NCBI GenBank assembly: GCA_900318145.1
Contig: ONJM01000007.1
Span: 1 to 64,000, forward strand
Origin: an uncultured Eubacteriales bacterium
GTDB lineage: Bacteria > Bacillota > Clostridia > Christensenellales > Aristaeellaceae
Direction of reading: 5' to 3'
Length of the DNA stretch: 64,000 nucleotides
Positions 52,844 through 61,181 of the stretch are shown piece by piece. The notes under the pieces were generated by a model, which saw only the letters and a list, made by a program, of their open reading frames with translations, was not told where the DNA came from and made no database searches. A program made the position numbers and the translations under genes. How positions within the stretch are numbered: the stretch's first letter is position 1; every line of letters starts with the position of its first letter.

Positions 52844-53443
52844 TCAGAGAGCCCCGCGGATCAGGGAAAGCAGGTCTTCATAAGTTTCGCAGGCGGGGAG
52901 TTCCGGATGGTCCTTCCGGATCTGCTCCGTGCTGCGGAACAGGATACCGGCCTTGCTGGCCTGGATCATGCCCAGGTCGTTATAGCTGTCGCCGGCGGCG
53001 ATGGTTTCAAAACCGATGCTCTGCAGGGCTTTGACAGTGGTCAGCTTGCTCTGCTTCACCCGGATCCGGTATCCGGCGATCATGCCGTCTTCACCGACCT
53101 CCAGCTCATTGCACAAAATTGTGGGCCAGCCCAGCTTCTTCATCAGGGGAGAAGCGAACTGCGTGAAGGTATCGGAAAGGATCAGCACCTGGGTTTCGCT
53201 CCGGAGCGTGTCCAGGAATTCCTTCGCGCCGGGCATGGGATCGATGGCGGCGATGGTGTTCTGGATATCCTTCAGGCCCAGGCCGTGCTCCCGCAGAATA
53301 TTCAGCCGGAAGCGCATCAGCTTGTCGTAGTCCGGTTCGTCCCGGGTGGTGCGGCGCAGCTCCGGAATGCCGCTGGCCTCGGAAAAGGCAATCCAGATTT
53401 CGGGGACGAGTACTCCTTCCAGATCCAGGCAGACGATATTCAT
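52844..53443 (-). CDS. thrH: ThrH-like HAD phosphatase (phosphoserine phosphatase/homoserine phosphotransferase)
   Basis: 199 residues, normal ThrH length. CLDLEGVLVPEIWIAFSE contains the HAD nucleophile Asp7 and Glu9; ILSDTF is motif II and AAGDSYNDLGM motif IV. TTRDEPDYDKLMRFRLNIL and LCNELEVGEDGMIAGY also follow ThrH. In Pseudomonas ThrH dephosphorylates phosphoserine and can pass the phosphate to homoserine. AAAGGACTCC precedes the ATG. Alone; no serine or threonine genes nearby. Confidence 0.88.
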   Translation of the reverse strand: MNIVCLDLEGVLVPEIWIAFSEASGIPELRRTTRDEPDYDKLMRFRLNILREHGLGLKDIQNTIAAIDPMPGAKEFLDTLRSETQVLILSDTFTQFASPLMKKLGWPTILCNELEVGEDGMIAGYRIRVKQSKLTTVKALQSIGFETIAAGDSYNDLGMIQASKAGILFRSTEQIRKDHPELPACETYEDLLSLIRGAL

Positions 53444-53466
53444 AACAATGGAGTCCTTTCATATAA

Positions 53467-53492
53467 AGATTCTTCGTTTCGCTCAGCATGAC
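53467..53492 (+). repeat. Dispersed intergenic element, copy 4, with adjacent inverted repeats
   Basis: agattcttcgtttcgctcag-catgac. It is followed by gctcagc/gctgagc and by a perfect 10-bp inverted repeat (cgttcagtat at 53515, atactgaacg at 53532). It lies between rubredoxin and the ThrH-like gene. Confidence 0.5.
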
Positions 53493-53642
53493 ACGGAAGC
53501 TGAGCATGCAATACCGTTCAGTATGCAACGGATACTGAACGCGTTCCGCTGACCGGACGAGCATATCCGCTACGGTCAGGAGGGCACAGGAAAACGATCT
53601 GTTTCCGGGAAAGCGTACCACAGGGCCAAAGGAGCGTCAAGC

Positions 53643-53673
53643 AAAAAGAAAACGCTCCCGCGGAACGGGAGCG
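53643..53673 (-). terminator. Terminator of rubredoxin
   Basis: 8-bp stem cgctcccg/cgggagcg followed on the minus strand by a T-rich run (ttttctttttg). Confidence 0.8.
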
Positions 53674-53687
53674 AAATCTTCCGGAGA

Positions 53688-53840
53688 TCAGGCCGGGGTG
53701 AAAGCGTCCTTTCCGAGGCCGCAGACGGGACATACCCAATCCTCCGGGATGTCTTCAAACGCGGTGCCGGGGGCGATGCCGCTGTCCGGATCGCCGACTT
53801 CGGGATCATACACATAACCGCAGGGACATTCGTACTTCAT
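53688..53840 (-). CDS. Rubredoxin with a shortened first metal loop
   Basis: 50 residues, [20 protein letters not shown] onward, ending [14 protein letters not shown]. The fold signature ([31 protein letters not shown]) is unmistakable. The second iron loop is the normal CxxCG (Cys37, Cys40). The first reads Cys5-Pro-Cys7-Gly, one residue shorter than the usual CxxCG. Rubredoxins carry single electrons in oxygen or peroxide detoxification of anaerobes. GGAGGAAGAAAAT precedes the ATG. Read directly from the minus strand; it is too short for a usual ORF cutoff. Confidence 0.9.
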   Translation of the reverse strand: MKYECPCGYVYDPEVGDPDSGIAPGTAFEDIPEDWVCPVCGLGKDAFTPA

Positions 53841-53984
53841 ATTTTCTTCCTCCATTTTATTTCGCTTTTCCGGCCGCGGACCGGCCGGCTGGTGATTCCA
53901 TCATACAGAGCATCGGGCGGAGCGTCAAGCAAAATCTGCATTAAAAATGAAAATTCATCCGGTTTCAACCGTACATAGTAAGCA

Positions 53985-54010
53985 AGATTTGCATACTTTC
54001 AAGCATAATA
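53985..54010 (+). promoter_or_regulatory. Probable AraC-regulator operator upstream of the LplB-type importer
   Basis: agATTTGCATACtTTcAAgC-ATaATa closely matches the sequence at 58761-58785 between araC and the oxidoreductase gene. The surrounding 53841-54134 contains no gene; a gcaagatttg direct repeat occurs at 53982 and about 54051, and the -10/-35 boxes are not clear, as expected for an activator-dependent promoter. Confidence 0.55.
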
Positions 54011-54134
54011 CGCATGGAACAGAAGGATTTTAGCATATAAAATACAATTGCAAGATTTGGTCGGAATATAGATTGTTTTACACATCGGAGACACTGCGGG
54101 ATCTATGAGTCATATGCAGAAAGGAAGATGCGTT

Positions 54135-55085
54135 TTGAGTCAGGTACAGCAGCCGGCCCTGAACAGGGAATTCAAGGCTCATCGGATGAGCTGGAGGACT
54201 TATATGCGCCGCTACGGCACTTTGTACCTCCTTCTGATTGTTCCGCTTGCCTTTTTCATTCTTTTCCGGTATGTACCCATGACATACATTCTCCAGGCAT
54301 TCAAGAAAAACAATATACTGATTCCGCCGTGGAAGGTGGACTGGGCGAGGGACAACGGTTTTCAGTGGTTTCTGAAAGCGTTCAAGGACAAGGACTTCAT
54401 GATTGCTCTGAAAAACACTTTGTTCCTGAACCTGCTGGATCTGGTCATTGGTATGCCGATGCCGATTATTATGGCACTGCTGCTGAATGAGCTTGCATTT
54501 CCGAAATACAAGCGCGTTACCCAGACGATCCTTTACCTGCCACATTTCCTGAGCTGGGTTATTATTTCCAGTATTACTTTGCGTCTGTTTGCAACCAACG
54601 ACGGCCTGATCAATAAAATGCTGGGAACGACGATCCCGTTTGTAGGGGATCCGGGCCACTGGCGCGGGACCTATATCTTCCTTGGTATCTGGAAGGAATG
54701 CGGATGGAATACCATCATTTACCTGGCGGCTCTTACCGGAATCAGCCCGGAACTGTATGAGGCCGCTGAAGTGGACGGTGCCAGCCGCTGGCGGAAGATC
54801 TGGCATATCACGCTTCCGGGAATCCGATCCACTATTATCGTTCTGCTGATTATGAATCTTGGCCATATTCTCGGTTCCGAGTTCGACCGGCCCTTTACGC
54901 TGAGCAATCCGCTGGTCACAGAGGCCAGTAAAACAATTTCCATTTATGTGTATGAGAAAGGTATTAACGGTCAGCAGTATTCGCTGACCACAGCCGTCGG
55001 ATTGTTCCAGAGTGTAATCTGCGTAATCTTCCTGCTGATGTCGAATGCACTGGCCAAGAAATTTGGCGAGCGCGGAATCTGGTAA
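54135..55085 (+). CDS. Sugar ABC importer permease, LplB type
   Basis: About 316 residues from the TTG at 54135, with AAGGAAG 7 bases upstream; ATG codons at 54105 and 54114 would add ten unlikely residues. MRRYGTLYLLLIVPLAFFILF is the LplB opening, then PMTYILQAFKKN and the six-helix permease with coupling motif YEAAEVDGASRWRKIWHITLPG. LplB/YtcP permeases import complex oligosaccharides in Firmicutes; the matching ATPase (MsmK/UgpC type) is usually shared and encoded elsewhere, and none is here. Partner permease follows 13 bases later. Confidence 0.9.
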   Translation: MSQVQQPALNREFKAHRMSWRTYMRRYGTLYLLLIVPLAFFILFRYVPMTYILQAFKKNNILIPPWKVDWARDNGFQWFLKAFKDKDFMIALKNTLFLNLLDLVIGMPMPIIMALLLNELAFPKYKRVTQTILYLPHFLSWVIISSITLRLFATNDGLINKMLGTTIPFVGDPGHWRGTYIFLGIWKECGWNTIIYLAALTGISPELYEAAEVDGASRWRKIWHITLPGIRSTIIVLLIMNLGHILGSEFDRPFTLSNPLVTEASKTISIYVYEKGINGQQYSLTTAVGLFQSVICVIFLLMSNALAKKFGERGIW

Positions 55086-55098
55086 GGAGGGCGATGAA

Positions 55099-56034
55099 AT
55101 GAGCAATATGGAGAATTCGGCCATCCTGAACAAGAAGAAGCTTAAGGACGGAATGATCAAGTCCCGGAAGACGAAAATCGGTGATCTGACAATCGCGTTT
55201 GTCTGTCTGCTTCTGATGATGCTGTGCCTGGTGCCGATGCTGCATGTGCTGGCAAGCAGCCTGTCTTCCCCTGAAGCGTTGGTTCGCAATGAAGTATTTA
55301 TCTGGCCAAAGGGGTGGAATACGGAAGCCTACAGGACTGTGCTGACGACCGAAAAATATATCCGGTCTCTCGGGTGGACTGCGGTCCTGACGATCGGATG
55401 TACATTGCTGTCCATCACATTGACGATCTGCTGCGCATATCCGCTGACATATTCCAATCTTCGGGGCGGGAAGGTAATAAACATTATCATTCTGTTCACG
55501 ATGTACTTCAGCGCCGGAACAATCCCGTCGTATCTTCTGCTGAACAGCCTTGGTATGCTGAATACGCCCTATGCGCTGATTTTCCCGAACTGTATCGGTG
55601 TATTCAATGTAATTATCATGCGCAGCTTTTTCTACGGCGTACCGGACAGCCTGCGGGAAGCTGCGGAAATCGACGGAGCCGGCCCGATCCGCGTGCTGGT
55701 TCAGGTATATCTGCCGCTGAGCCTGCCGGTTATTGCCACACTCAGTCTGTTTTATGCAGTAGGCCGCTGGAACGGTTTTTCCGACGCGCTGATGTATCTG
55801 AAGAAATCCGAATCGGAAAAATACTGGCCGATTCAGCTGCTGCTGTATAATGTCATCAAAAACTCAACACAAACGACCGAACAGGCGGCACAGGAAGGCT
55901 TTTTCCAGAACGGTGTATCCAAGACGATTCAGATGGCAACAGTTATGTTTGCCACAGTGCCGATCCTGCTGGTATATCCCTGGCTGCAGCGTTACTTCGT
56001 GACCGGCGTCACCATCGGCGCGGTCAAGGGCTGA
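55099..56034 (+). CDS. Sugar ABC importer permease, YtcP/CarB type
   Basis: 311 residues from the ATG at 55099 (AAGGAGG 8 bases upstream); an in-frame extension to 55045 overlaps the preceding gene. After a basic N-terminus come six membrane helices. The coupling sequence LREAAEIDGAGPIRVLVQVYLPLSLP and the ending QRYFVTGVTIGAVKG are typical of the YtcP/CarB partner of LplB. A small hairpin (56051-56066) lies before the binding-protein gene. Confidence 0.93.
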   Translation: MSNMENSAILNKKKLKDGMIKSRKTKIGDLTIAFVCLLLMMLCLVPMLHVLASSLSSPEALVRNEVFIWPKGWNTEAYRTVLTTEKYIRSLGWTAVLTIGCTLLSITLTICCAYPLTYSNLRGGKVINIIILFTMYFSAGTIPSYLLLNSLGMLNTPYALIFPNCIGVFNVIIMRSFFYGVPDSLREAAEIDGAGPIRVLVQVYLPLSLPVIATLSLFYAVGRWNGFSDALMYLKKSESEKYWPIQLLLYNVIKNSTQTTEQAAQEGFFQNGVSKTIQMATVMFATVPILLVYPWLQRYFVTGVTIGAVKG

Positions 56035-56050
56035 TTTACGGAAGTTATTT

Positions 56051-56066
56051 AAGGGCAGAAGCCCTT
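56051..56066 (+). other. Small hairpin between permease and binding-protein genes
   Basis: aagggc-agaa-gccctt, directly upstream of the ribosome site (AAAAAAGGAGG). Possibly an mRNA processing or stability element raising binding-protein expression. Confidence 0.35.
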
Positions 56067-56090
56067 GAAATAAAAAAGGAGGAATTACCC

Positions 56091-57728
56091 ATGAAGAAAA
56101 TCCTGGCTCTGGTTCTGGTGCTGGCACTGATTGCCACGCTGGGCATCACTTCCGCTTTCGCTGCGGACGAAGGTTTTGTGGACGGAAAGTTCACCGAAAC
56201 CCGCCATATCAAAGTGGAGATCTACAACCGCAACAACGACGGCGGTACGGATCCTACCAACAATGTATGGACGGAATACCTGAAGAAGGGTATGCTCGAA
56301 AAATACAATGTTGAAGTGGAATTCGTGTCTGTCGGCCGCTGGACTGAAACCGACGATATCGCAAATCTGCTGGCCAGCGGCGATGCTCCCGATGTCAGCT
56401 ATACCTACGGGTACAACACCATCATTTCCTATGCCAACATGGTGGACGCCAATGGCAATCCCGGTGTTATCGATCTGGCTCCCTACCTCGAGGAATACAA
56501 GGATTACACCCAGAACATCATTACACTGCTTGGCGGTGAAGACAACCTTTATTATGACAAGGATCCTGCTACCGGCGCTGTATGGATGATCGAAGGCGTA
56601 CGCGCGGATACTTCCCGTATCACCACCTTTATCCGCAAGGACTGGTGCGACGCGCTGGGTCTGGCGCTTCCCACCACGGAAGAAGAATTCCATGACTGCC
56701 TGGTAGCCTTCAAGGACAATGCCGAGAAGCTGCTTGGCGCGGATGCGGACAAGATGATCCCCTACACCACTTCCACTGATATCGGCTGGCGGAACGATCT
56801 GCTGAGCGTCAGCAAGGTTCCGGAAGATGTATCTGACGAAACGCTGTTTGTCTACGGCTATGATGACCGTCATCTGCTCTATCCCGGTTACAAAGAAGGC
56901 ATCCGTGTTCTGAACAAGTGGTACAACGAAGACCTGGTATGGAAGGATTTCGGCCTGTACAACGACAGCACTGTGGAAGATGACAACATGAAGGCCGGTT
57001 ATGTAGGCGCCTTCATGCACAACTGGGACTATCCTTTCCGTAACGGTGATGACTGCATCAACCTGAACCTGCAGCGCAATGTGGGCGAAAATGCGATGTT
57101 TGTTCCGATCGACTGCTTCAAGAATGACGCCGGCATTACCCGGAAGTTCATGGGCGCGGCTGTCGGTTCCGACCGTAAGATCTTTATGCCTTCCACCAAT
57201 AAGGAGCCTCTGGCTTCCCTGCTTTACATCAACTTCATCTCTGATCCTGAAGTGATCAAGTATCTGCAGACCGGTCTGGAAGGAACCAACTTCAACGTGA
57301 CTGCTGACGGTGCTTATGAGATCCTGCCCGCTACCGGCGAATGGGTCAAGAACTCCGGCAACAATATTGACTATACCATGACCTGCAACGGCCTGTACCT
57401 GGGTGAAGCCACCGGCGCCACCACCGCGCTGAGCTATCCTGGAATCCCCGCTGATATTGTTATTCAGGCGAATGAGTTCGGCAAGAACAACGGCCGTTAT
57501 CCGGCACACTACAATGTCGGTACCATCGAAACTGAAACCGAAGTCGGTACGAGCCTGCAGGAGAAGCGCGATGAGCTGCTGACCAAGGCTGTAACTGCCT
57601 CTGTGGAAGAATTTGATTCCGTATACGACAGCCTGATGGATGAATATATGAACCTCGGCGGTGAGGACATCATCAACGAGCGTATTGAAAAGCTCAAGGA
57701 AGTCTACGGCATCGAATACAATAAGTAA
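56091..57728 (+). CDS. Sugar ABC importer, extracellular binding protein (LipO-like, family 1)
   Basis: 545 residues. Signal peptide MKKILALVLVLALIATLGIT followed by SAFA-AD, without Cys, so not a lipoprotein although most Firmicute members are. Family traits: VEFVSVGRWTETDDIANLLASGDAPDVSYTY, FIRKDWCDALGLALPTT, and MKAGYVGAFMHNWD. The 545-residue length is usual for LipO-type binding proteins. It captures an oligosaccharide for the two upstream permeases. AAAAAGGAGG precedes the ATG, and the gene ends at a strong terminator. Confidence 0.9.
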   Translation: MKKILALVLVLALIATLGITSAFAADEGFVDGKFTETRHIKVEIYNRNNDGGTDPTNNVWTEYLKKGMLEKYNVEVEFVSVGRWTETDDIANLLASGDAPDVSYTYGYNTIISYANMVDANGNPGVIDLAPYLEEYKDYTQNIITLLGGEDNLYYDKDPATGAVWMIEGVRADTSRITTFIRKDWCDALGLALPTTEEEFHDCLVAFKDNAEKLLGADADKMIPYTTSTDIGWRNDLLSVSKVPEDVSDETLFVYGYDDRHLLYPGYKEGIRVLNKWYNEDLVWKDFGLYNDSTVEDDNMKAGYVGAFMHNWDYPFRNGDDCINLNLQRNVGENAMFVPIDCFKNDAGITRKFMGAAVGSDRKIFMPSTNKEPLASLLYINFISDPEVIKYLQTGLEGTNFNVTADGAYEILPATGEWVKNSGNNIDYTMTCNGLYLGEATGATTALSYPGIPADIVIQANEFGKNNGRYPAHYNVGTIETETEVGTSLQEKRDELLTKAVTASVEEFDSVYDSLMDEYMNLGGEDIINERIEKLKEVYGIEYNK

Positions 57729-57746
57729 TCTGTTTCAGATTTGCGG

Positions 57747-57778
57747 CGGGCGCCGGATTGTTCCGGCGCCCGTTTTTT
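57747..57778 (+). terminator. Terminator of the LplB-type importer operon
   Basis: 11-bp stem cgggcgccgga/tccggcgcccg, loop ttgt, six T. Confidence 0.92.
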
Positions 57779-57803
57779 AAAGGCTGAACCTGAAATATTC
57801 TTC

Positions 57804-58730
57804 TTACAGCTGCATGTGCTCGTCAATTTCCTTTTTCCGGTACTGCTTCAGCTGCTTGCGGTACTGGCTGGGGGACATTCCGACAATTTTGCTGAAGGAA
57901 CGGAGAAAGTTGGAATAATCGTTGAACCCGCACTGATAGGCGATATCGTTCAGGGAAGCGGAACCGAGCATCTGCTGGCGGGCCAGCATGACGCGGCGGT
58001 AAAGCACATAGTCGTAGACGCTGCGGTTGGTGAAACGGACAAACTCGTGAGAAAGCCAGGAGATACTGACGCCGAAGCTGCGGGCCAGGTTTTCGATGCG
58101 GATCGGCTGGGTATAATGATTGTTGATATAGGAAAGGATTTCCTGGATGATACCGTTGCCGAAAGGTTCGCCTTCCACCGGGTCAGCTTTGCGCACGGTC
58201 CGGCATAGCAGGTTCAGAATATCCATCATCAGGGAATAGTTCTGGAAACGGTGGAACGCGTCGCTGTCCAGGGAATGGTTTACCTGATTGTCGCGGATCC
58301 GGCGGACCCATGAAACAAACTGCTGCGCGTCCGGTTCGCTGAGCTGGTAGGTGCAGACGCCTCCGGAAGTGTGGGAGCGGAAAAACTGGTCCAGATCAAT
58401 CTGCCCGCAGCTGAGTACGCGCAGGACTTCCGGGGACAGGTTCAGATACGCCCGCTCGTAGTTGTGCATCTCGCCGGTGCAGGACAGCCCGTGCATGGAA
58501 AAAGGCGGCAGAATGAAGACCTGATTGGGTTTGAGCAGGTAGAGCTGGTTGTCTACGCCCATAAATTCCCCGCCGCGGAGATGGATATAGAATTCATAGT
58601 AGTCGTGGCAGTGGAACTGCGTGACCTCAAAGGTTTCGCTGAGCTGGCAGTGCGCCTCATACCCCTGCTGTCCCTGCTGTCCCATCGGCAGAAACGGGGC
58701 CTGGACGGTTTCCGTGAGAACAGACGGCAT
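57804..58730 (-). CDS. AraC family transcriptional regulator
   Basis: 308 residues from MPSVLTETVQ (GGGAGGAA upstream). N-terminal cupin-like sensing domain (about 30-120: FHCHDYYEFYIHLRGG, LKPNQVFILPPFSMHGL). C-terminal double helix-turn-helix (about 205-300: IRIENLARSFGVSISWLSHEF, LNDIAYQCGFNDYSNFLRSF, GMSPSQYRKQ). It likely senses a sugar and activates the neighbouring importer and oxidoreductase genes. Convergent with the importer operon and divergent from the oxidoreductase genes. Confidence 0.92.
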   Translation of the reverse strand: MPSVLTETVQAPFLPMGQQGQQGYEAHCQLSETFEVTQFHCHDYYEFYIHLRGGEFMGVDNQLYLLKPNQVFILPPFSMHGLSCTGEMHNYERAYLNLSPEVLRVLSCGQIDLDQFFRSHTSGGVCTYQLSEPDAQQFVSWVRRIRDNQVNHSLDSDAFHRFQNYSLMMDILNLLCRTVRKADPVEGEPFGNGIIQEILSYINNHYTQPIRIENLARSFGVSISWLSHEFVRFTNRSVYDYVLYRRVMLARQQMLGSASLNDIAYQCGFNDYSNFLRSFSKIVGMSPSQYRKQLKQYRKKEIDEHMQL

Positions 58731-58760
58731 ACGGTTTCCTCCCTGTTCCGGATTGTGCAG

Positions 58761-58785
58761 AATTTGCATACATTGAAACATGATT
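58761..58785 (+). promoter_or_regulatory. Probable AraC-regulator operator in the divergent region
   Basis: aATTTGCATACaTTgAAaCATgATt, matching 53985-54010. It lies 31 bases upstream of the araC start codon and overlaps the -35 box (TTGCAT) of the rightward promoter. Confidence 0.55.
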
Positions 58786-58793
58786 TATATAGT
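58764..58793 (+). promoter_or_regulatory. Promoter of the oxidoreductase genes
   Basis: TTGCAT (58764-58769), 18 bases, TATAGT (58788-58793); about 87 bases before the start codon. Overlaps the probable AraC site. Confidence 0.45.
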
Positions 58794-58879
58794 ATCATCC
58801 GGAGAATACAAGTATACTTGAACTACAAGGTCAGATACGGTGCAAAGGCAGTAATTTCATAGTGAAGAGGGAATGCGGG

Positions 58880-60049
58880 ATGATTCGTGTAGCTATCGTC
58901 GGGACCGGCGGAATTTCCCACGCGCATATCGGGGCGTATCTCCAGTTTCCGGACCGGTGCAAAATCGCGGCGCTTGTGGATATTATCCCCGGAAAAGCGC
59001 AGCGTGTCAAGGAACAGTACGGCCTGGACGCCGAAGTGTTCCTGGATCATCACGAGATTCTGGACCGGGAAATCGACCTGGTGGACGTCTGTACGCCACC
59101 TTTTGTGCACGCGGAAATCAGCATCAACGCGCTGCGGAGCGGGAAGAACGTAGTATGCGAAAAACCCATGGCGGCTTCCCTGGAGGAATGCGACGCCATG
59201 CTTCAGGCCCGGGACGAGAGCGGAAAGAAGCTTTCAATCATCGCCCAGAACCGGTTCCGGGAGCCGATCCGGAACCTGAAAGCGCTGCTGGACAGCGGCA
59301 TCGCGGGGCAGGTGCGGCACGCGCAGATCAATTCCTTCTGGTTCCGGGACCACTGCTACTACGACCTGTGGTGGCGGGGAACCTGGGAAAAGGAGGGCGG
59401 CGGATGCACCCTGAACCATGCGGTGCACCATATCGATATGCTGGGGTGGATGATGGGCACGCCGGAAAGGGTGACAAGTATCCTGGCCAATACCGCGCAT
59501 GACAACGCCGAAGTGGAGGATCTGTCTGTTTCCGTGATGGAATATCCCGGCGCGCTGGCGACGGTGACGGCTTCCGTGGTGCATCACGGAGAGGAGCAGG
59601 AACTGGTTTTCCAGTGCGCAAAAGCGAAAATCGCGGCTCCCTACAGCGTTTTTGCGTCCCAGCCCCAGCCCAACGGCTTTCCGCTGAAGGAGCCGGACGA
59701 AGCGTTCCGGAAACAGGCGGACGCGTTCATTGCCTCGCTGCCGCCGGTTCCTTACGAAATGCACGCGGGGCAGCTGGAGAATGTGCTGACGGCGCTGGAA
59801 ACGGGCGGCGATGTCGCCATTACGGGAGAGGACGGCCGGCGGACGATTGAGCTGATTACGGCGATCTATAAGGCAGGATCGGAACGGCGGACTGTTTCGC
59901 TGCCGATTTCCGCGGAGGATCCGTTCTATACGGTGGACGGAATCCGGGCAGGCGTGCCGCATTTTTACGAAAAGACGGTATCCATTATGGAACAGGCCGG
60001 TGAAATGACGTTCGGCGCTGATTTCAGGCAGGGAGGGAAGAACAGATGA
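58880..60049 (+). CDS. Gfo/Idh/MocA family oxidoreductase 1
   Basis: 389 residues from ATG 58880, with AGAGGG upstream; a GTG at 58862 adds six residues without a ribosome site. IRVAIVGTGGISHAHI is the NAD(P)-binding loop and VVCEKPMAAS holds the catalytic Lys region. HAVHHIDMLGWMMG is the conserved active-site His block. Such enzymes oxidise or epimerise sugars, inositols or sugar acids. Its stop overlaps the start of the next gene (ATGA), so the two proteins act together. Confidence 0.92.
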   Translation: MIRVAIVGTGGISHAHIGAYLQFPDRCKIAALVDIIPGKAQRVKEQYGLDAEVFLDHHEILDREIDLVDVCTPPFVHAEISINALRSGKNVVCEKPMAASLEECDAMLQARDESGKKLSIIAQNRFREPIRNLKALLDSGIAGQVRHAQINSFWFRDHCYYDLWWRGTWEKEGGGCTLNHAVHHIDMLGWMMGTPERVTSILANTAHDNAEVEDLSVSVMEYPGALATVTASVVHHGEEQELVFQCAKAKIAAPYSVFASQPQPNGFPLKEPDEAFRKQADAFIASLPPVPYEMHAGQLENVLTALETGGDVAITGEDGRRTIELITAIYKAGSERRTVSLPISAEDPFYTVDGIRAGVPHFYEKTVSIMEQAGEMTFGADFRQGGKNR

Positions 60050-61122
60050 ATGTTTCGGACGGCATGAATTACGCGCCGAAAGGCAAACCGCAGCCGGTGG
60101 TGAAGGGCAGGGAATTCGTATTTTCCGCCGTACGGCTGGATCACGGCCATATTTACGGGATGTGCAACGGACTGACGGAAGCCGGCGGTACCCTGAAATA
60201 TGTCTACGATCCGGATAAGAAGAAGGTCGCCGCTTTTCTGAAGGCGTTTCCCCAGGCGCGCGCGGCCAACAGCGAGGAAGAGGCCCTGAACGATCCGGAG
60301 ACGCATCTGATCGCCGGGGCGGCTGTGACCAGCGAGCGCTGCGCCCTGGGCCTGCGGGCCATGGATGCCGGAAAGGATTATTTTACGGACAAGGCTCCGT
60401 TTACGACCCTTGCCCAGCTGCAGTCCGCCAGGGAAGCGGTGAAGCGCACCGGAAAAAAATATATGGTGTATTACGCGGAACGGCTGCATGACGAGGGTTC
60501 CATCCTGGCCGGATACATCGCGCATTCCGGGGAAATCGGGAAGGTGATTTCCGTGACCGGATTCGGGCCCCACCGCCTGGGCGCTCCGGGACGGCCTGCC
60601 TGGTTCTTTGAGCGGGAGAAGTACGGCGGTATCCTCTGCGATATCGGCAGCCACCAGTTTGAGCAGTTCCTGTATTACGCAAATGAGGAAGATGCTGTTG
60701 TAACTGCCAGCCGGATTGCCAATTTCGCGCATCCGGAGTATCCGGAGCTGGAGGACTTCGGTGACGCGGAGCTGACCGGCAAAAACGGATCCGCCGGCTA
60801 TTTCAGGCTGGACTGGTTCACGCCGGACGGGCTGCGCACCTGGGGAGACGGGCGGATGTTTATCCAGGGGACCAAGGGCTTTATCGAGATCCGGAAATAT
60901 GTGAACCTCGCTTCGGAAAAGGATGGCGGAGGCCACGTGTTTGTGGTAAACGATCAGGGAGAGAAATACCTGAACGCGGCCGGCGTGACGGGATATCCCT
61001 TCTTCGGACAGCTGATCCTGGACTGCCTGAACAGGACGGAAAACGCCATGACCCAGGAACACGCCTTCAAGGCAGCGGAGCTGTGCCTGCTGGCGCAGGA
61101 GAAAGCGATCCGGATCGGGTAA
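60046..61122 (+). CDS. Gfo/Idh/MocA family oxidoreductase 2
   Basis: 358 residues. The Rossmann part starts only near residue 26 (FSAVRLDHGHIYGMCNGL). The usual EKP motif is TDKAPF, seen in a divergent branch. GGILCDIGSHQFEQFLYY is the His-containing active-site block, then the C-terminal beta sheet (WGDGRMFIQGTKGFIEIRKY). Its substrate is unknown and probably related to that of the overlapping upstream enzyme. It has no signal peptide. Confidence 0.9.
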   Translation: MNVSDGMNYAPKGKPQPVVKGREFVFSAVRLDHGHIYGMCNGLTEAGGTLKYVYDPDKKKVAAFLKAFPQARAANSEEEALNDPETHLIAGAAVTSERCALGLRAMDAGKDYFTDKAPFTTLAQLQSAREAVKRTGKKYMVYYAERLHDEGSILAGYIAHSGEIGKVISVTGFGPHRLGAPGRPAWFFEREKYGGILCDIGSHQFEQFLYYANEEDAVVTASRIANFAHPEYPELEDFGDAELTGKNGSAGYFRLDWFTPDGLRTWGDGRMFIQGTKGFIEIRKYVNLASEKDGGGHVFVVNDQGEKYLNAAGVTGYPFFGQLILDCLNRTENAMTQEHAFKAAELCLLAQEKAIRIG

Positions 61123-61132
61123 CAGAAACAAA

Positions 61133-61166
61133 GCGGCGGGCGCCGGAGTTTTCCGGCGCCCGCCGC
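61133..61166. terminator. Bidirectional terminator between oxidoreductase and esterase genes
   Basis: Perfect 15-bp GC-rich stem (gcggcgggcgccgga and complement), loop gttt, then ctgtttt on the plus strand. Confidence 0.88.
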
Positions 61167-61181
61167 TGTTTTCCGCGGAAA

